DNA of 64,000 nucleotides from Dyella_D sp052115385. GTDB lineage: Bacteria; Pseudomonadota; Gammaproteobacteria; Xanthomonadales; Rhodanobacteraceae. The position numbers and the translations under genes are program-made. The notes under the pieces were generated by a model. The model was not told the DNA's origin and made no database searches. It was given only the letters and a program-made list of their open reading frames with translations. Where the stretch lies: positions 62,001 to 126,000 of the forward strand of contig NZ_JBFRGP010000005.1 in the NCBI RefSeq assembly GCF_052115385.1. Reading direction: 5' to 3'. Positions 19,195 through 27,832 of the stretch are shown piece after piece (positions within the stretch are counted from its first letter, which is position 1; the number at the start of each line of letters is the position of its first letter).

Positions 19195-20214
19195 TCAGCC
19201 GCCCAGCGGCATGTGCTGCACGGCGAAGGCACCGAGTATCCGCGCCGTCTCTTCAGGCTTTTCCAGCACCGGCATGTGATTGCAGCCGGTGAGCACGGAG
19301 GAGCTGATCGCGCTGGCATGCGACAAGCCATTGCGCAGGCTGTCCAGCGACGAGATGTCGATGATCTTGTCGTCGTGGCACCACAGCCCCAGCACCGGCA
19401 TGGTCAGGCGATCCAGGCGGCTCTGCACCGACAGGTATTGCGAGGGATCGAGCAGCTCGTGGAAGGTGCGGTCGACAAACGGACGTTCGCGCTGGTTCTT
19501 CTCGATCAGCACATCGACGAAGCGGCCCGGGATGCTGGGCATCTTCTCGAAGGCGAGCAAGGTGGCGCGTTCGAAGCCGGCGCGGTCGTCGTAGTTGAAG
19601 AGATTCTTGCCGGCCAGCGACTGGCGCTCGAAGTCGTTCTCGTTGGCCTTCAGGCCGAACGCGTCGATCAGGGCCAGTGCGGCCACGTGTTCGGGATGAT
19701 CGGCTGCGTAGGTGCCGGCGATCGCGCCGCCCATCGAGTGGCCGACCAGCACCACGCGCTGCAGCCGCAGCGCGGCGACGAAGCCCTGCAGGCGCGCGGC
19801 CTGCGCATCGATGTTGTAGCTGGCGCCGTCGACGCGGGTGGATTCGCCCCAGCCCGGCAGGTCCGGTGCGATCACATGGAAGTTCGGGGTGAGCAGGCGC
19901 AGCTGTTCCAGCCACACGTTCTTGTCGGCGCCGAAGCCGTGCAGCAGCAACAGGGTGGGGCCCTTGCCGCCTTCGTAGTAGACCCACTTGGTGTCGCCCA
20001 CCTGCACCGAGTGCGTTTCCACGTGTGCGGCCATCGCCTTGCGCGCCACTTCCGCGCGCAGCAGCCATTGCGGCGCGAACAGATAGCAGCCGCCCAGGCC
20101 CAGGCCGAGCACCAGCGCCACGATGGCCAGGAACTTCAGGCGGCGGATCAGCAAGCGCTGCCACAAGGGACGCTGCTTGCCCTGGCCGGTGGCGGGAAGG
20201 GAGGACTTGGTCAT
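19195..20214 (-). CDS. membrane-anchored alpha/beta hydrolase
   Basis: 339 residues. One N-terminal membrane segment (about 30-50, FLAIVALVLGLGLGGCYLFA) precedes an alpha/beta-hydrolase fold. HGFGADKNVW is the oxyanion region, GHSMGG the nucleophile elbow, LWCHDDKIID carries the acid and NHMPVLEKP the catalytic His. Substrates could be esters or lipids; none is indicated. Start at 20214 (MTKSSLPATG) is chosen. The open frame continues into an upstream 15-bp tandem repeat that would add Leu/Pro/Ala repeats, which I judge non-coding. No good ribosome site is visible for either. Confidence 0.82.
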   Translation of the reverse strand: MTKSSLPATGQGKQRPLWQRLLIRRLKFLAIVALVLGLGLGGCYLFAPQWLLRAEVARKAMAAHVETHSVQVGDTKWVYYEGGKGPTLLLLHGFGADKNVWLEQLRLLTPNFHVIAPDLPGWGESTRVDGASYNIDAQAARLQGFVAALRLQRVVLVGHSMGGAIAGTYAADHPEHVAALALIDAFGLKANENDFERQSLAGKNLFNYDDRAGFERATLLAFEKMPSIPGRFVDVLIEKNQRERPFVDRTFHELLDPSQYLSVQSRLDRLTMPVLGLWCHDDKIIDISSLDSLRNGLSHASAISSSVLTGCNHMPVLEKPEETARILGAFAVQHMPLGG

Positions 20215-20232
20215 CGTGACGATCCGCGCAAA

Positions 20233-20277
20233 AGGAAGAAAAGCAAGAGGAAGAAAAGCATGAGGAAGCAAAGCATG
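20233..20277. repeat. three-copy 15-bp tandem repeat
   Basis: Units AGGAAGAAAAGC(A/T)(A/T)G start at 20233, 20248 and 20263, just upstream of the hydrolase gene and about 50 nt after the peptidase stop. Two units contain an ATG on the plus strand; on the minus strand they would encode a pentapeptide repeat. Confidence 0.75.
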
Positions 20278-20326
20278 TCGGGTCGCACGGCGCGCCGATC
20301 AAGCCCGGCGCGCCGTGCGGCGGCGA

Positions 20327-22198
20327 TCACTTGGCCGGCTTCTTGGCTGCCGGGTGCTTGGCCTTGTCGATGATCCGCTGGACGGCGTCCTGGGTCATCG
20401 GGTGATAGCCGGCCCTGGCCTTCGCATACACCTGCTCGGCGTAGGCCAGGCCTTCCGGCGTCTTGACGAAGGCGCGGTACAGTGGCGTGGTCAGGTACAG
20501 GCGGCCGATGCGGGTCATATGCTCGGCGGCGGCGCTCCACACGGCCTTGTCGCCGGCGGCGATGGCGTGGCTATACCAGCGCATGCCGATCTCGGCATTC
20601 GGCGTGCCGGTCAGATGCCAGGCGGCGTCGAGCTGCTGCAGCTTGTCCAGCGGCGCGGCGTCCGGCAGGCCGTCGAGGAAGTACATCCATTCCTGCGTGT
20701 TCCAGCCCTTGGCGTCGAGCTTGTCGGCAGCCAGCGAGCCGCCGAGGAAGCCGGCGCGCTCCTTGTCGATCGCGTCGAAGCGCGGCGAGGCCGGCAGCGG
20801 CGCGTTCTTCGGGATGCCGGGTTCGTACACCCATGCCTTCACTTCGGCCCAGTCCATCTTGCCCGGGTTCTTGTCGAACAGATTGGCCTTGAGGTACTCG
20901 AGCATCTGCTCGGTATCGATGCTCTGGAACGCGAAGTGCGCGAAATAACCCTTCAGGTACGTATCGAAGGTGCTGCGGCCGAAGCGCTGCTCCAGCGTGC
21001 GCAGGAACCACGAGCCCTTGGTGTAGGCCACGTCGGACAAGGTGTCGTCGGCGTCGACGCCGTGCGGTTCCGGCGCCAGCTTCTGCGAGTTCTCCGGCAT
21101 CTCGCCGATATGCTTCTGCAGGTCGCGCGCGGACAGCAGCGCTTCCTCGTCGGCCAGCGCCTTGCCATAGACGGCCTCGGTAATGCGGCCCTGCACGTAA
21201 GTGGTGAAACCCTCGTTGAGCCAGATATCGCGCCACGCGGCGCTGGTCACCAGGTTGCCCGACCAGGAATGCGCCAGCTCATGCGAGACCAGCGAAACCA
21301 GGCTCTTGTCGCCCACCAGCACGGTCGGCGTGGCGAAGGTCATGTTCGGGTTTTCCATGCCGCCGAACGGGAACGAAGGCGGCAGCACCAGCAGGTCGTA
21401 GCGGCCCCACGCGTAGGGGCCGTAGAGCTGTTCGGTGGCGGCGATCAGCTTCTCGGTGTCCTCGAATTCCTTGGCCGCCTTGCCGACCACGCTGGGCTCG
21501 GCATACACGGCCGAACGCGGGCCGGTTTCCTGCACCGCGATATCGCCGGCGGCGACGGCCAGCAGGTAGGACGGAATCGGATGCGGCTGGTCGAAGCGGA
21601 AATCGCCGTCCAGTGCGTGCTTGGCGTCATTGAGCGCGCTCATGGCCACGCGCACGTTCTTCGGCGCGGTGACGTGGGCGCTGTAGGTGAAGCGGATCGC
21701 CGGCGAATCCTGCAGCGGCACCCATGAGCGCGCGTGGATCGACTCCGACTGCGAGAACATGAAGGGCGCTTTCTTGTCCGCGGTCTGCGCCGGCGCCAGC
21801 CACTGCAGGCCCGACGCGGTGGGCGCCGTGACGTAAGCGATGCGCACCTGCGCCGGATGCTGCGGCGCCTGGATGGTGAGCTTGCTGCCGAGCTGCTTGT
21901 CGGCCGGCGCCAGCGCGTACTTCAGCACGCTGGCCTTGCCCGCGCCGTCGACCGCTTCGACCTTGGCGATCTTCAGGTCGCGCGTATCCAGCACCAGCGC
22001 CTGCGCCTTGGGGTCTTTCCAGTCCAGCTTCAGCGTGGCGACGCCGTCGAGCTGCTTGTGCGGGAAGTCGATCTTCAGGTCCAGGTCCAGATGGGTGACG
22101 CGCACCTGGTCGGGCTGGGCGTAGGAGTGAGGATCGGTGGCATAGGCGGCCAGGGGCAGGGCAAAACTGCCGATGGCAAGGGCGCAGAGAAGGCGCAT
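20327..22198 (-). CDS. secreted M1 family aminopeptidase (LTA4 hydrolase/ColAP-like)
   Basis: 623 residues with a signal peptide (MRLLCALAIGSFALPLAAYA). Order: beta-sandwich N domain, catalytic domain with GGMENPN (substrate amino-terminus recognition) and HELAH at 306-310 plus Glu329 as the third zinc ligand in NEGFTTY, then an alpha-helical C-terminal domain of leukotriene-A4-hydrolase type. Such enzymes trim N-terminal residues from peptides in the periplasm. The start at 22198 is chosen because it opens the signal peptide; the frame runs on upstream without support. Confidence 0.95.
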   Translation of the reverse strand: MRLLCALAIGSFALPLAAYATDPHSYAQPDQVRVTHLDLDLKIDFPHKQLDGVATLKLDWKDPKAQALVLDTRDLKIAKVEAVDGAGKASVLKYALAPADKQLGSKLTIQAPQHPAQVRIAYVTAPTASGLQWLAPAQTADKKAPFMFSQSESIHARSWVPLQDSPAIRFTYSAHVTAPKNVRVAMSALNDAKHALDGDFRFDQPHPIPSYLLAVAAGDIAVQETGPRSAVYAEPSVVGKAAKEFEDTEKLIAATEQLYGPYAWGRYDLLVLPPSFPFGGMENPNMTFATPTVLVGDKSLVSLVSHELAHSWSGNLVTSAAWRDIWLNEGFTTYVQGRITEAVYGKALADEEALLSARDLQKHIGEMPENSQKLAPEPHGVDADDTLSDVAYTKGSWFLRTLEQRFGRSTFDTYLKGYFAHFAFQSIDTEQMLEYLKANLFDKNPGKMDWAEVKAWVYEPGIPKNAPLPASPRFDAIDKERAGFLGGSLAADKLDAKGWNTQEWMYFLDGLPDAAPLDKLQQLDAAWHLTGTPNAEIGMRWYSHAIAAGDKAVWSAAAEHMTRIGRLYLTTPLYRAFVKTPEGLAYAEQVYAKARAGYHPMTQDAVQRIIDKAKHPAAKKPAK

Positions 22199-22327
22199 GG
22201 GTGGCTCCGGCGTAACGGGAGCGCCGAGTATGCCATTGCGTCGGCGGGGTGGCCCGTGGCTGGGGTCATTGCGAGACGCCGGGTATAGCCTGAGATGGCG
22301 GCCTTGTAGAGGCACTCATATCCGGAA

Positions 22328-22568
22328 CCCTTCTCCCTCCGGGAGCACGCGGGGAGCGCACAGGGATGTGCGCGGTTCTCCTCGCTCATCAAAGCCGGGC
22401 ACATCCCCGTGCCCTCTTCGCGTGGAGGAGCGAGGAAGGTGGCGGCAGCCGGATGAGGGTACGGCCGGAGCGGTGCACATCACTCTTGCGCTCCACCCGC
22501 ACCCGCACCCTCACCCCAACCCCTCTCTCCCACAGGGACTACCTTCGGGTCGCCGATGGGAGAAGGGC
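22328..22568. repeat. composite intergenic repeat, copy B (long form, inverted)
   Basis: The reverse complement of the copy at 18959, with the same CACAGGGATGTGC and GGATGAGGGT modules. It abuts the stop codon of the GST gene on the minus strand. One end carries extra sequence (around 22530-22560) not seen in the other copies. Confidence 0.88.
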
Positions 22569-23207
22569 TTACCGTGAAGCCGGTGCGTGCGGATCGATCG
22601 TGTACGGGAACCGCTCGCTCAGATGCCCCGGTTGCGCTTCCACCCGCGTCATCCATGCACGCAGGTGCGCGTAAGGCTCAAGCTCCAGCCCCGCGTCTTC
22701 CGCCAGCCTGGTGTAGGCGAACAGTGCGATATCGGCGATGCCGTAGTGGTCGCTCGCGACGAAGGGGCGGCTGGCCAGTTCCGCATCGAGGATAGCCAGC
22801 GCGCGCAGCCCGGCCGCGCGCTTCAGTTCCACCAAGGCCGGCGGCCGCTTCGGCAACTGCCCGGTCAAGGTCCAGTAGCGCAGCGAGCCGATCACCGACT
22901 CCACCCGCTCCTGCTCGAAGTTGAGCCACTGCAGCACCTTGGCGCGGCCGTAGGCATCGCCTGGCAGATAGGGCGTGCCTTCGGCGAGGTAGGCGAGGAT
23001 GGCGTTCGACTCGGCCAGCGTGCGGCCGTCGTCCAGTTGCAGCGCCGGCACGGTGCCGGTGGGGTTGATGCGCAGGAAATCGGGCTGGCGGCCTTCGCCT
23101 TCGAAGATGCTCACCGGCACGGTGCGGTAGGGCAGGTCCAGGTGGCGCAGCAGTTGGCGCACTTTCCAGCCGTTCTGCGAGGGCAGGTAGTCGTACAGGG
23201 TGAGCAT
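22569..23207 (-). CDS. glutathione S-transferase family protein
   Basis: 212 residues. The N-terminal thioredoxin-like domain (about 1-80) has the glutathione-binding NPTGTVPALQLDDGRTLAES with the cis-Pro (VPAL) and the Glu-Ser pair. The alpha-helical C-terminal domain has the N-capping box in FVASDHYGIADIALFAYT. The likely role is detoxification or reductive conjugation; class and substrate are open. The start at 23207 (MLTLYDYLPSQNGWK) matches the family. Confidence 0.93.
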   Translation of the reverse strand: MLTLYDYLPSQNGWKVRQLLRHLDLPYRTVPVSIFEGEGRQPDFLRINPTGTVPALQLDDGRTLAESNAILAYLAEGTPYLPGDAYGRAKVLQWLNFEQERVESVIGSLRYWTLTGQLPKRPPALVELKRAAGLRALAILDAELASRPFVASDHYGIADIALFAYTRLAEDAGLELEPYAHLRAWMTRVEAQPGHLSERFPYTIDPHAPASR

Positions 23208-23360
23208 TGGGTATTCCACGTTTGGGTTGCGCGCACTATGGCGCGAACGCGAAGTCCGGTCCCTCCGTTTCTTGCGATGTGTCAGCGCCATGTCAACCGC
23301 GGCCCGGCTCGCGCGTCATCCATCCTTACGCCCACCCAGGGGTGACTGACGGTTGCATGT

Positions 23361-23510
23361 ATGGCCCGGAGCTTTCGCCGCCGCCACGGCTTTCTCTTGC
23401 TGCTTCTGCAGCTGACGATTCTCGGTGCGGTCGCGCTGATTGCCAGCGACCTGCATGCCGATCAGGCGCAGACGGTGAACTTCAGGCGCAGCTATGTGGG
23501 GTTGCCGTAG
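23361..23510 (+). CDS. possible small membrane or exported protein (49 aa)
   Basis: The reading frame encodes a basic N terminus (MARSFRRRHG), a hydrophobic segment (FLLLLLQLTILGAVALIA) and a short polar tail ending RRSYVGLP. This is the layout of a small single-pass membrane protein or a signal-peptide-bearing peptide. It lies in the 330-bp gap between the GST gene and the toxin gene. No clear ribosome site is seen and no homology is claimed. Confidence 0.4.
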   Translation: MARSFRRRHGFLLLLLQLTILGAVALIASDLHADQAQTVNFRRSYVGLP

Positions 23511-23539
23511 CGTCGTGCGTCAGGCAGCACGCATGAAAG

Positions 23540-23830
23540 TCATGGCGAGCCAGCAGGAGGCCATTGCTGCGCGGCATGCAGGATGCGAAGGATCGCTATG
23601 ACATTACGCAACTCCGCGTAGACCACCACATAGTTCGGCCGCACGACCATCTCTCGCGTGCCTGCCACACGGCCAGAGCGATAGAGCCTTGGTTGTGCAG
23701 GGAGCCCGGCTACCCGCGCTTCGATGTCATCCTTGAGCCGTTGCGCGGCGTCTGGGTTGTCGTCGGAGATGTAGTCGATGATAGCGAGCAAATCCGCTCG
23801 CGCTGTCTGTCGCCATTCAACGTCGGGCAC
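23540..23830 (-). CDS. ParE/RelE superfamily toxin
   Basis: A 96-residue type II toxin. The pattern DLLAIIDYISDDNPDAAQRL, then LPAQPRLYRSG and VRPNYVVVYAE...ILRILHAAQQWP is characteristic of ParE/RelE toxins. It overlaps the antitoxin gene by 14 nt downstream, the normal order. ParE members poison gyrase and RelE members cleave mRNA at the ribosome; the sequence alone does not settle which applies. Confidence 0.93.
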   Translation of the reverse strand: MPDVEWRQTARADLLAIIDYISDDNPDAAQRLKDDIEARVAGLPAQPRLYRSGRVAGTREMVVRPNYVVVYAELRNVIAILRILHAAQQWPPAGSP

Positions 23831-24113
23831 GCCTTTTCCTTTCGATCAGCGCTTGAGCATCGTCCATGACTTGCTGATGCGACGAGGGCGGTCGCTTATC
23901 TTCGAGAGCTTCGTGCACTTTGGCGCGGAACCATGCGTCGTACGCATTCGAGTCGACGGCCAGGCCAGCGGGGAGACCGCCTTCCTTGACGATACGAGTC
24001 AGCAGAATGCGCACCGCATCGGAGACGGTGAGCCCGATGTCGGCGAGCTTCTCCGTCGCGATGGCCTTGAGTTCGTCATCTACGCGGACGTGGAGCATCG
24101 AAGTGTGAGTCAT
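23817..24113 (-). CDS. RelB/DinJ family antitoxin
   Basis: 98 residues. The N-terminal ribbon-helix-helix (MLHVRVDDELKAIATEKLADIG...VSDAVRILLTRI) is RelB/DinJ type. The charged C-terminal tail (EALEDKRPPSSHQQVMDDAQALI) should wrap the toxin. It is first in a two-gene operon with the overlapping toxin. A 20-bp perfect dyad lies 35 nt upstream of the start, suggesting autorepression. Confidence 0.93.
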   Translation of the reverse strand: MTHTSMLHVRVDDELKAIATEKLADIGLTVSDAVRILLTRIVKEGGLPAGLAVDSNAYDAWFRAKVHEALEDKRPPSSHQQVMDDAQALIERKRRARR

Positions 24114-24147
24114 GGGGATAGCTTTGAGGGACCGGGTTAGTCCATAT

Positions 24148-24167
24148 TGTATCTCAATAGAGATACA
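24148..24167. promoter_or_regulatory. toxin-antitoxin operator
   Basis: The perfect inverted repeat TGTATCTC-AATA-GAGATACA lies upstream of the antitoxin. On the minus strand it sits between a TTGAAT (-35-like) and overlapping TACAAT/CAATAT (-10-like) elements, so bound RelB-type protein would block the promoter. The site identification is inference from symmetry and position. Confidence 0.7.
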
Positions 24168-24199
24168 TTCAAGTCCCCAGGGCTTCGAAACGCAGCTAT

Positions 24200-25156
24200 T
24201 CAGGCCGCGTACTTATCCGCCAGCCCATCCGTGGCCCGCACCAACACATCCACGATCTCCGTCTCATACGCCGCATGCCCTGCGGTCACCACATGGAAAT
24301 CCGCCTCCGGCCACGCCTCGGCGAGGTCGTACGCGTTCTTCACCGGGCAGATCAGGTCGTAGCGGCCATGCACGATCGTCGCGGGAATACGGCGGATCTT
24401 GTCCACGTCGCGCAGCAACTGCCCGGGTTCGAGAAAAGCGCGATGGCGGAAGTAATGCACTTCCGCGCGCGCCTTGCTGATCGCCGATTCCTGCGTGCCC
24501 GCATCGGCGGGATCGTAGGGCGTGTCGGCCAGCGCGATGCAGCTGCTTTCCCATGCATCCCACGCCAATGCGGCGCTCAGGCGGACTTGCGCATCGGCAT
24601 GGTCCAGGCGGCGCCAATACGCTTCCACCATGTCGCCGCGTTCGGCTTCGGGAATGTGGGCGAGATAGCGGTTCCATTCGACCGGACGCACGAAGGCCGC
24701 GCCGCCGCCCAGTTCGTTGAACCAGCGGATTTCCTCATCGCGCACCAGCCAGATACCGCGCAGCACCAGGCCCAGCGCGCGCTCCGGATGCGCCTGCGCA
24801 TAGGCCAGCGCCAGGGTCGAACCCCAGGAGCCGCCGAACACCACCCAGCGCTCGATGCCCAGCGCCTCGCGGATGGTTTCGATGTCGGCCACCAGATGCC
24901 AGGTGGTGTTGTCGCGCAACTCCGCGAACGGCGTGGAACGTCCCGCGCCGCGCTGGTCGAACAGCACGATGCGGTAGCGCTGGGGATCGAAGAAGCGGCG
25001 GTGATACGGCGACACGCCTGCGCCCGGTCCGCCATGCAGGAAGATCACCGGCAAGCCGTCGGGATTGCCGCATTCCTCCACGAACAAGGTGTGCAGCCCA
25101 TCCATCGCGATGCGCTGGGTCTTGTACGGCTCGATCTGCGGATACAGCTCGCGCAT
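24200..25156 (-). CDS. pip: proline iminopeptidase
   Basis: A 318-residue cytosolic serine peptidase (S33) that removes N-terminal proline. HGGPGAG (oxyanion region), FDQRGAGRSTP, the nucleophile elbow GGSWGS, the acid in HGRYDLICP and the His in TAGHAAYE are all present. The usual length is about 315. The start at 25156 is fixed by a perfect AAGGAG eight nucleotides upstream; the frame extends far beyond it as a shadow of the Lrp gene. Confidence 0.95.
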   Translation of the reverse strand: MRELYPQIEPYKTQRIAMDGLHTLFVEECGNPDGLPVIFLHGGPGAGVSPYHRRFFDPQRYRIVLFDQRGAGRSTPFAELRDNTTWHLVADIETIREALGIERWVVFGGSWGSTLALAYAQAHPERALGLVLRGIWLVRDEEIRWFNELGGGAAFVRPVEWNRYLAHIPEAERGDMVEAYWRRLDHADAQVRLSAALAWDAWESSCIALADTPYDPADAGTQESAISKARAEVHYFRHRAFLEPGQLLRDVDKIRRIPATIVHGRYDLICPVKNAYDLAEAWPEADFHVVTAGHAAYETEIVDVLVRATDGLADKYAA

Positions 25157-25209
25157 GCGCTTGTCTCCTTGGCAACCGCGCGAGCATAACCCGCGCGATC
25201 GGCGTGCAT

Positions 25210-25716
25210 TCAACCCAGGGTGGCGTTGGCCGCGTTGCGCATGGCCTGCGTGATCGGCCGGTTGGCATGCGAAGTCTGCAATACCACCAGGGTGGTGGTG
25301 CTGATGCTCGGGTGGATCTTCAGCAGCCGGTCCAGCACGTTTTCCAGGTGCGGCACCGACATCGCCACCACGCGCAGCAGGGCCGAGTCCTCGCCCGCCA
25401 GGCGGCGGCAATCGAGTACTTCGGGGATGCCTGCCACCAGTGCGCCGACACGTGCGCAGGTACCGCCGTCGCAGCGCACCCGGATCATCGCTTCCATGTC
25501 GTAGCCGAGCCGGCGCGGATCGATCTGGGCGCGGTAGCCGGTGATCACGCCGGCTTCTTCCAGGCGCTTGACCCGTTCGGCCACGGCCGGCGCGGACAGG
25601 CGCACCTTGCGGCCGAGCTCGGCGTAGCCCAGGCGGGCGTCCTGTTGCAGGGCCTCCAGGATCTGCCAGTCCTTGGTGTCCCAGGAGGGTTTCGATTCGA
25701 AGGTCAGAGCGTTCAT
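25210..25716 (-). CDS. Lrp/AsnC family transcriptional regulator
   Basis: 168 residues: winged helix-turn-helix (about 12-60; ILEALQQDARLGYAELGRKVRLSAPAVAERVKRLEEAGVITGY) then a RAM ligand-binding domain. It is divergent from the EamA exporter gene (111 bp between starts). Lrp-type regulators often control an adjacent amino-acid exporter, so it probably senses an amino acid and controls the exporter; this is inference. Confidence 0.92.
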   Translation of the reverse strand: MNALTFESKPSWDTKDWQILEALQQDARLGYAELGRKVRLSAPAVAERVKRLEEAGVITGYRAQIDPRRLGYDMEAMIRVRCDGGTCARVGALVAGIPEVLDCRRLAGEDSALLRVVAMSVPHLENVLDRLLKIHPSISTTTLVVLQTSHANRPITQAMRNAANATLG

Positions 25717-25827
25717 GGGATAGTTCGATCGTTAGCGAAACATGACTATCGTACGCTGATTCATCATTCCGGGGTGACCGGCTCCGATCTACGATTTCCA
25801 CTTGTTTCCGCCCCAGGAATCACCCCC

Positions 25828-26757
25828 ATGAGCACCCCGGAACGCCTCGATGGGCGCGCCTTGACCTATATCGGCATCGCCCTGCTTACCTGGTCCTCGG
25901 CCTATGCCGCGATCGCCCATGCGCTGGGCTCGTTTACCCCGGGCGAAGTGGCTTTCGCTCGCTTAGGAATCGGCGCGCTGTGCTTCGCCGTACTGCTGCT
26001 GGTCAAGCGCGTGCCGCTGCCGGCGCGCAAGGACTGGCCGCAGCTCGCGGTACTCGGCGTGCTTGGACTCACCGCTTATCACCTGTGCCTCAACACCGCC
26101 GAAACCCGCGTCGCCAGCGGCACGGCGGCGATCATCATCTCGCTGATCCCGGCCGCCACCGCGGCGCTGTCCGCGGTGTGGCTGCGCGAGCGGTTGTCGC
26201 CGCGCACGCTCACCGGCCTGGGCATCGCCCTGGTCGGCGTGGTGGTGGTGGTGCTGGCCAGCGGCAAGGGCGTGAAGTTCGAGCCGATGGCGGCGCTGGT
26301 GCTGGTCAGCGTGATCTGTTCGGCGCTGCTGTTCGTCGGCCAGAAGCCGCTGTTCGCGCGCAACAGCATGCTGGGCGTCACCGGGTTCACCTTCTTCGCC
26401 GGCGCGCTGGCCGCGCTGCCGTTCGGCCTGGGCTTGCCGCACGCGCTGGCCCATGCGCCGATGGCGCATATCGGCTCGCTGCTGTGGCTGGGCATCGCGC
26501 CCACCTTTATCGGCTATATCGCCTGGAACGCCGCGCTGCAGCGCGCCTCCGCCTCGCAGGTGAGCAGCTTCATCTACTTCTCGCCGCCGATCGCGGTGTT
26601 GATCGGCTGGGTATGGCTCGGCGAACGCCCGGCGCTGCTCACCGTCGTTGGCGGTGCGATCACCGTCGGCGGCGTGATCCTGGCCAATGCGCGCAAGCGC
26701 CAGGCCGTGCCGGCGCCCACCGCATCGATGCCGGCGACACCGGCCAAGCCGTGCTGA
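25828..26757 (+). CDS. EamA/DMT family exporter
   Basis: A 309-residue permease made of two EamA repeats with ten predicted membrane helices. The first repeat includes ALTYIGIALLTWSSAYAAIAH; the family feature at the end of repeats is SPPIAVLIGWVWLGERP. Such proteins export amino acids or metabolites. It is divergent from an Lrp-type regulator and followed 7 nt later by a cupin gene, with which it is probably cotranscribed. Confidence 0.92.
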   Translation: MSTPERLDGRALTYIGIALLTWSSAYAAIAHALGSFTPGEVAFARLGIGALCFAVLLLVKRVPLPARKDWPQLAVLGVLGLTAYHLCLNTAETRVASGTAAIIISLIPAATAALSAVWLRERLSPRTLTGLGIALVGVVVVVLASGKGVKFEPMAALVLVSVICSALLFVGQKPLFARNSMLGVTGFTFFAGALAALPFGLGLPHALAHAPMAHIGSLLWLGIAPTFIGYIAWNAALQRASASQVSSFIYFSPPIAVLIGWVWLGERPALLTVVGGAITVGGVILANARKRQAVPAPTASMPATPAKPC

Positions 26758-26764
26758 GGCAGGC

Positions 26765-27061
26765 ATGACGCTGATCGCACTGGCCGAGGCCGCCGGCGCG
26801 CTGCCGCAGGCGTGGCAGTCGCAAGTGCTGGCGCGCTTCGGCGATGCCAACCTGAAAGTGGTGCGGATGGATGAGGCGGCGTATCCGGACGAGTGCCACG
26901 ACTATCCGGAAGGCTTGCTGGTGCTCGACGGGCAGATGCTGCTGGAGATCGGCGGCGAAGTCGTGCGCGTTGGCGCGGGCGAGTTGTACGTGGTGCCGGC
27001 GGGCGTGCCGCATGCGGTGGCCGCAGGAAGCTGCGGTACCTTGTTGATCCTCGACACCTGA
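26765..27061 (+). CDS. small cupin-domain protein
   Basis: A 98-residue single cupin. Cupin motif 1 is degenerate (ECHDYPEGLLVLDGQMLLEIGGE) and motif 2 is GELYVVPAGVPHAVAA, with one retained His in each. Metal binding is possible but weaker than in canonical cupins. The start 7 nt after the exporter stop has GAGGCAGGC as ribosome site. The function is unknown; the operon position suggests a role tied to the exporter's substrate. Confidence 0.85.
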   Translation: MTLIALAEAAGALPQAWQSQVLARFGDANLKVVRMDEAAYPDECHDYPEGLLVLDGQMLLEIGGEVVRVGAGELYVVPAGVPHAVAAGSCGTLLILDT

Positions 27062-27140
27062 GACAAGCCATCGGATAGCTGCGAAGCGTTCCGAACGACG
27101 CTACCCTTTCGGTTCTGACATGGGTCGCGGGGAGGCGGGC

Positions 27141-27827
27141 ATGTACACCCTCTACATCGCCAACAAGAACTACTCATCCTGGTCGATGCGACCCTGGGTG
27201 CTGCTGCAGGAACTGGGCATCCCCTTCGTGGAAGCGCTGGTGCGCTTCGAGGGCAGCCACAATTGGGACAATTTCCGGCGCTTCGCACCGAACGGCAAGG
27301 TGCCGTGCCTGCACGATGGCGACGCGGTGTTGTGGGATTCGATGGGCATTGCCGAATACCTGGCCGAGCGGCATCCCGGCGTGTGGCCGGAAGATTCGAC
27401 GGCCCGTGCCTGGGCGCGTTGCGCGGCGGCGGAGATGCACGCGGGCTTCGGTGCGCTGCGCGAGAACGCATCCATGAGTTGCGGTATTCGGGTGCGCCTG
27501 TTCCATCAGCCGGAGGCGCTGAAGGCGGACCTGGCGCGGCTCGACGAGCTGTGGACGGAGGGCTTGCAGCGTTTCGGCGGTCCTTTCCTTGCCGGCGCAC
27601 GCTTTACCGCCGTGGATGCGTTCTACGCACCCGTGGCGTATCGGATCCAGACCTATGACCTGCCGGTGCAGCCGGCGTCAGCCGCCTATGCGGAACGTCT
27701 TCGCGCCCTGCCTTCCTGCCGCCGCTGGTACGAAGACGCCTTGCGCGAACCCTGGCGCGACACGGATCACGAAGACCAGACCCACCTCATGGGCGAATGG
27801 CTCGAGGATCGGCGCACGGCTGGGTGA
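27141..27827 (+). CDS. glutathione S-transferase family protein (YfcF/zeta-like)
   Basis: 228 residues. The N terminus YIANKNYSSWSMRPWVLL has the SSWS motif typical of maleylacetoacetate-isomerase-like GSTs, followed by NGKVPCLHDGDAVLWDSMGIAEYLAE (glutathione site). The C-terminal helical domain carries RFTAVDAFYAPVAYR. The start is set by GGGGAGG 7 nt upstream. It is convergent with the next minus-strand gene (gap 5 nt). Confidence 0.92.
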   Translation: MYTLYIANKNYSSWSMRPWVLLQELGIPFVEALVRFEGSHNWDNFRRFAPNGKVPCLHDGDAVLWDSMGIAEYLAERHPGVWPEDSTARAWARCAAAEMHAGFGALRENASMSCGIRVRLFHQPEALKADLARLDELWTEGLQRFGGPFLAGARFTAVDAFYAPVAYRIQTYDLPVQPASAAYAERLRALPSCRRWYEDALREPWRDTDHEDQTHLMGEWLEDRRTAG

Positions 27828-27832
27828 TCGGC

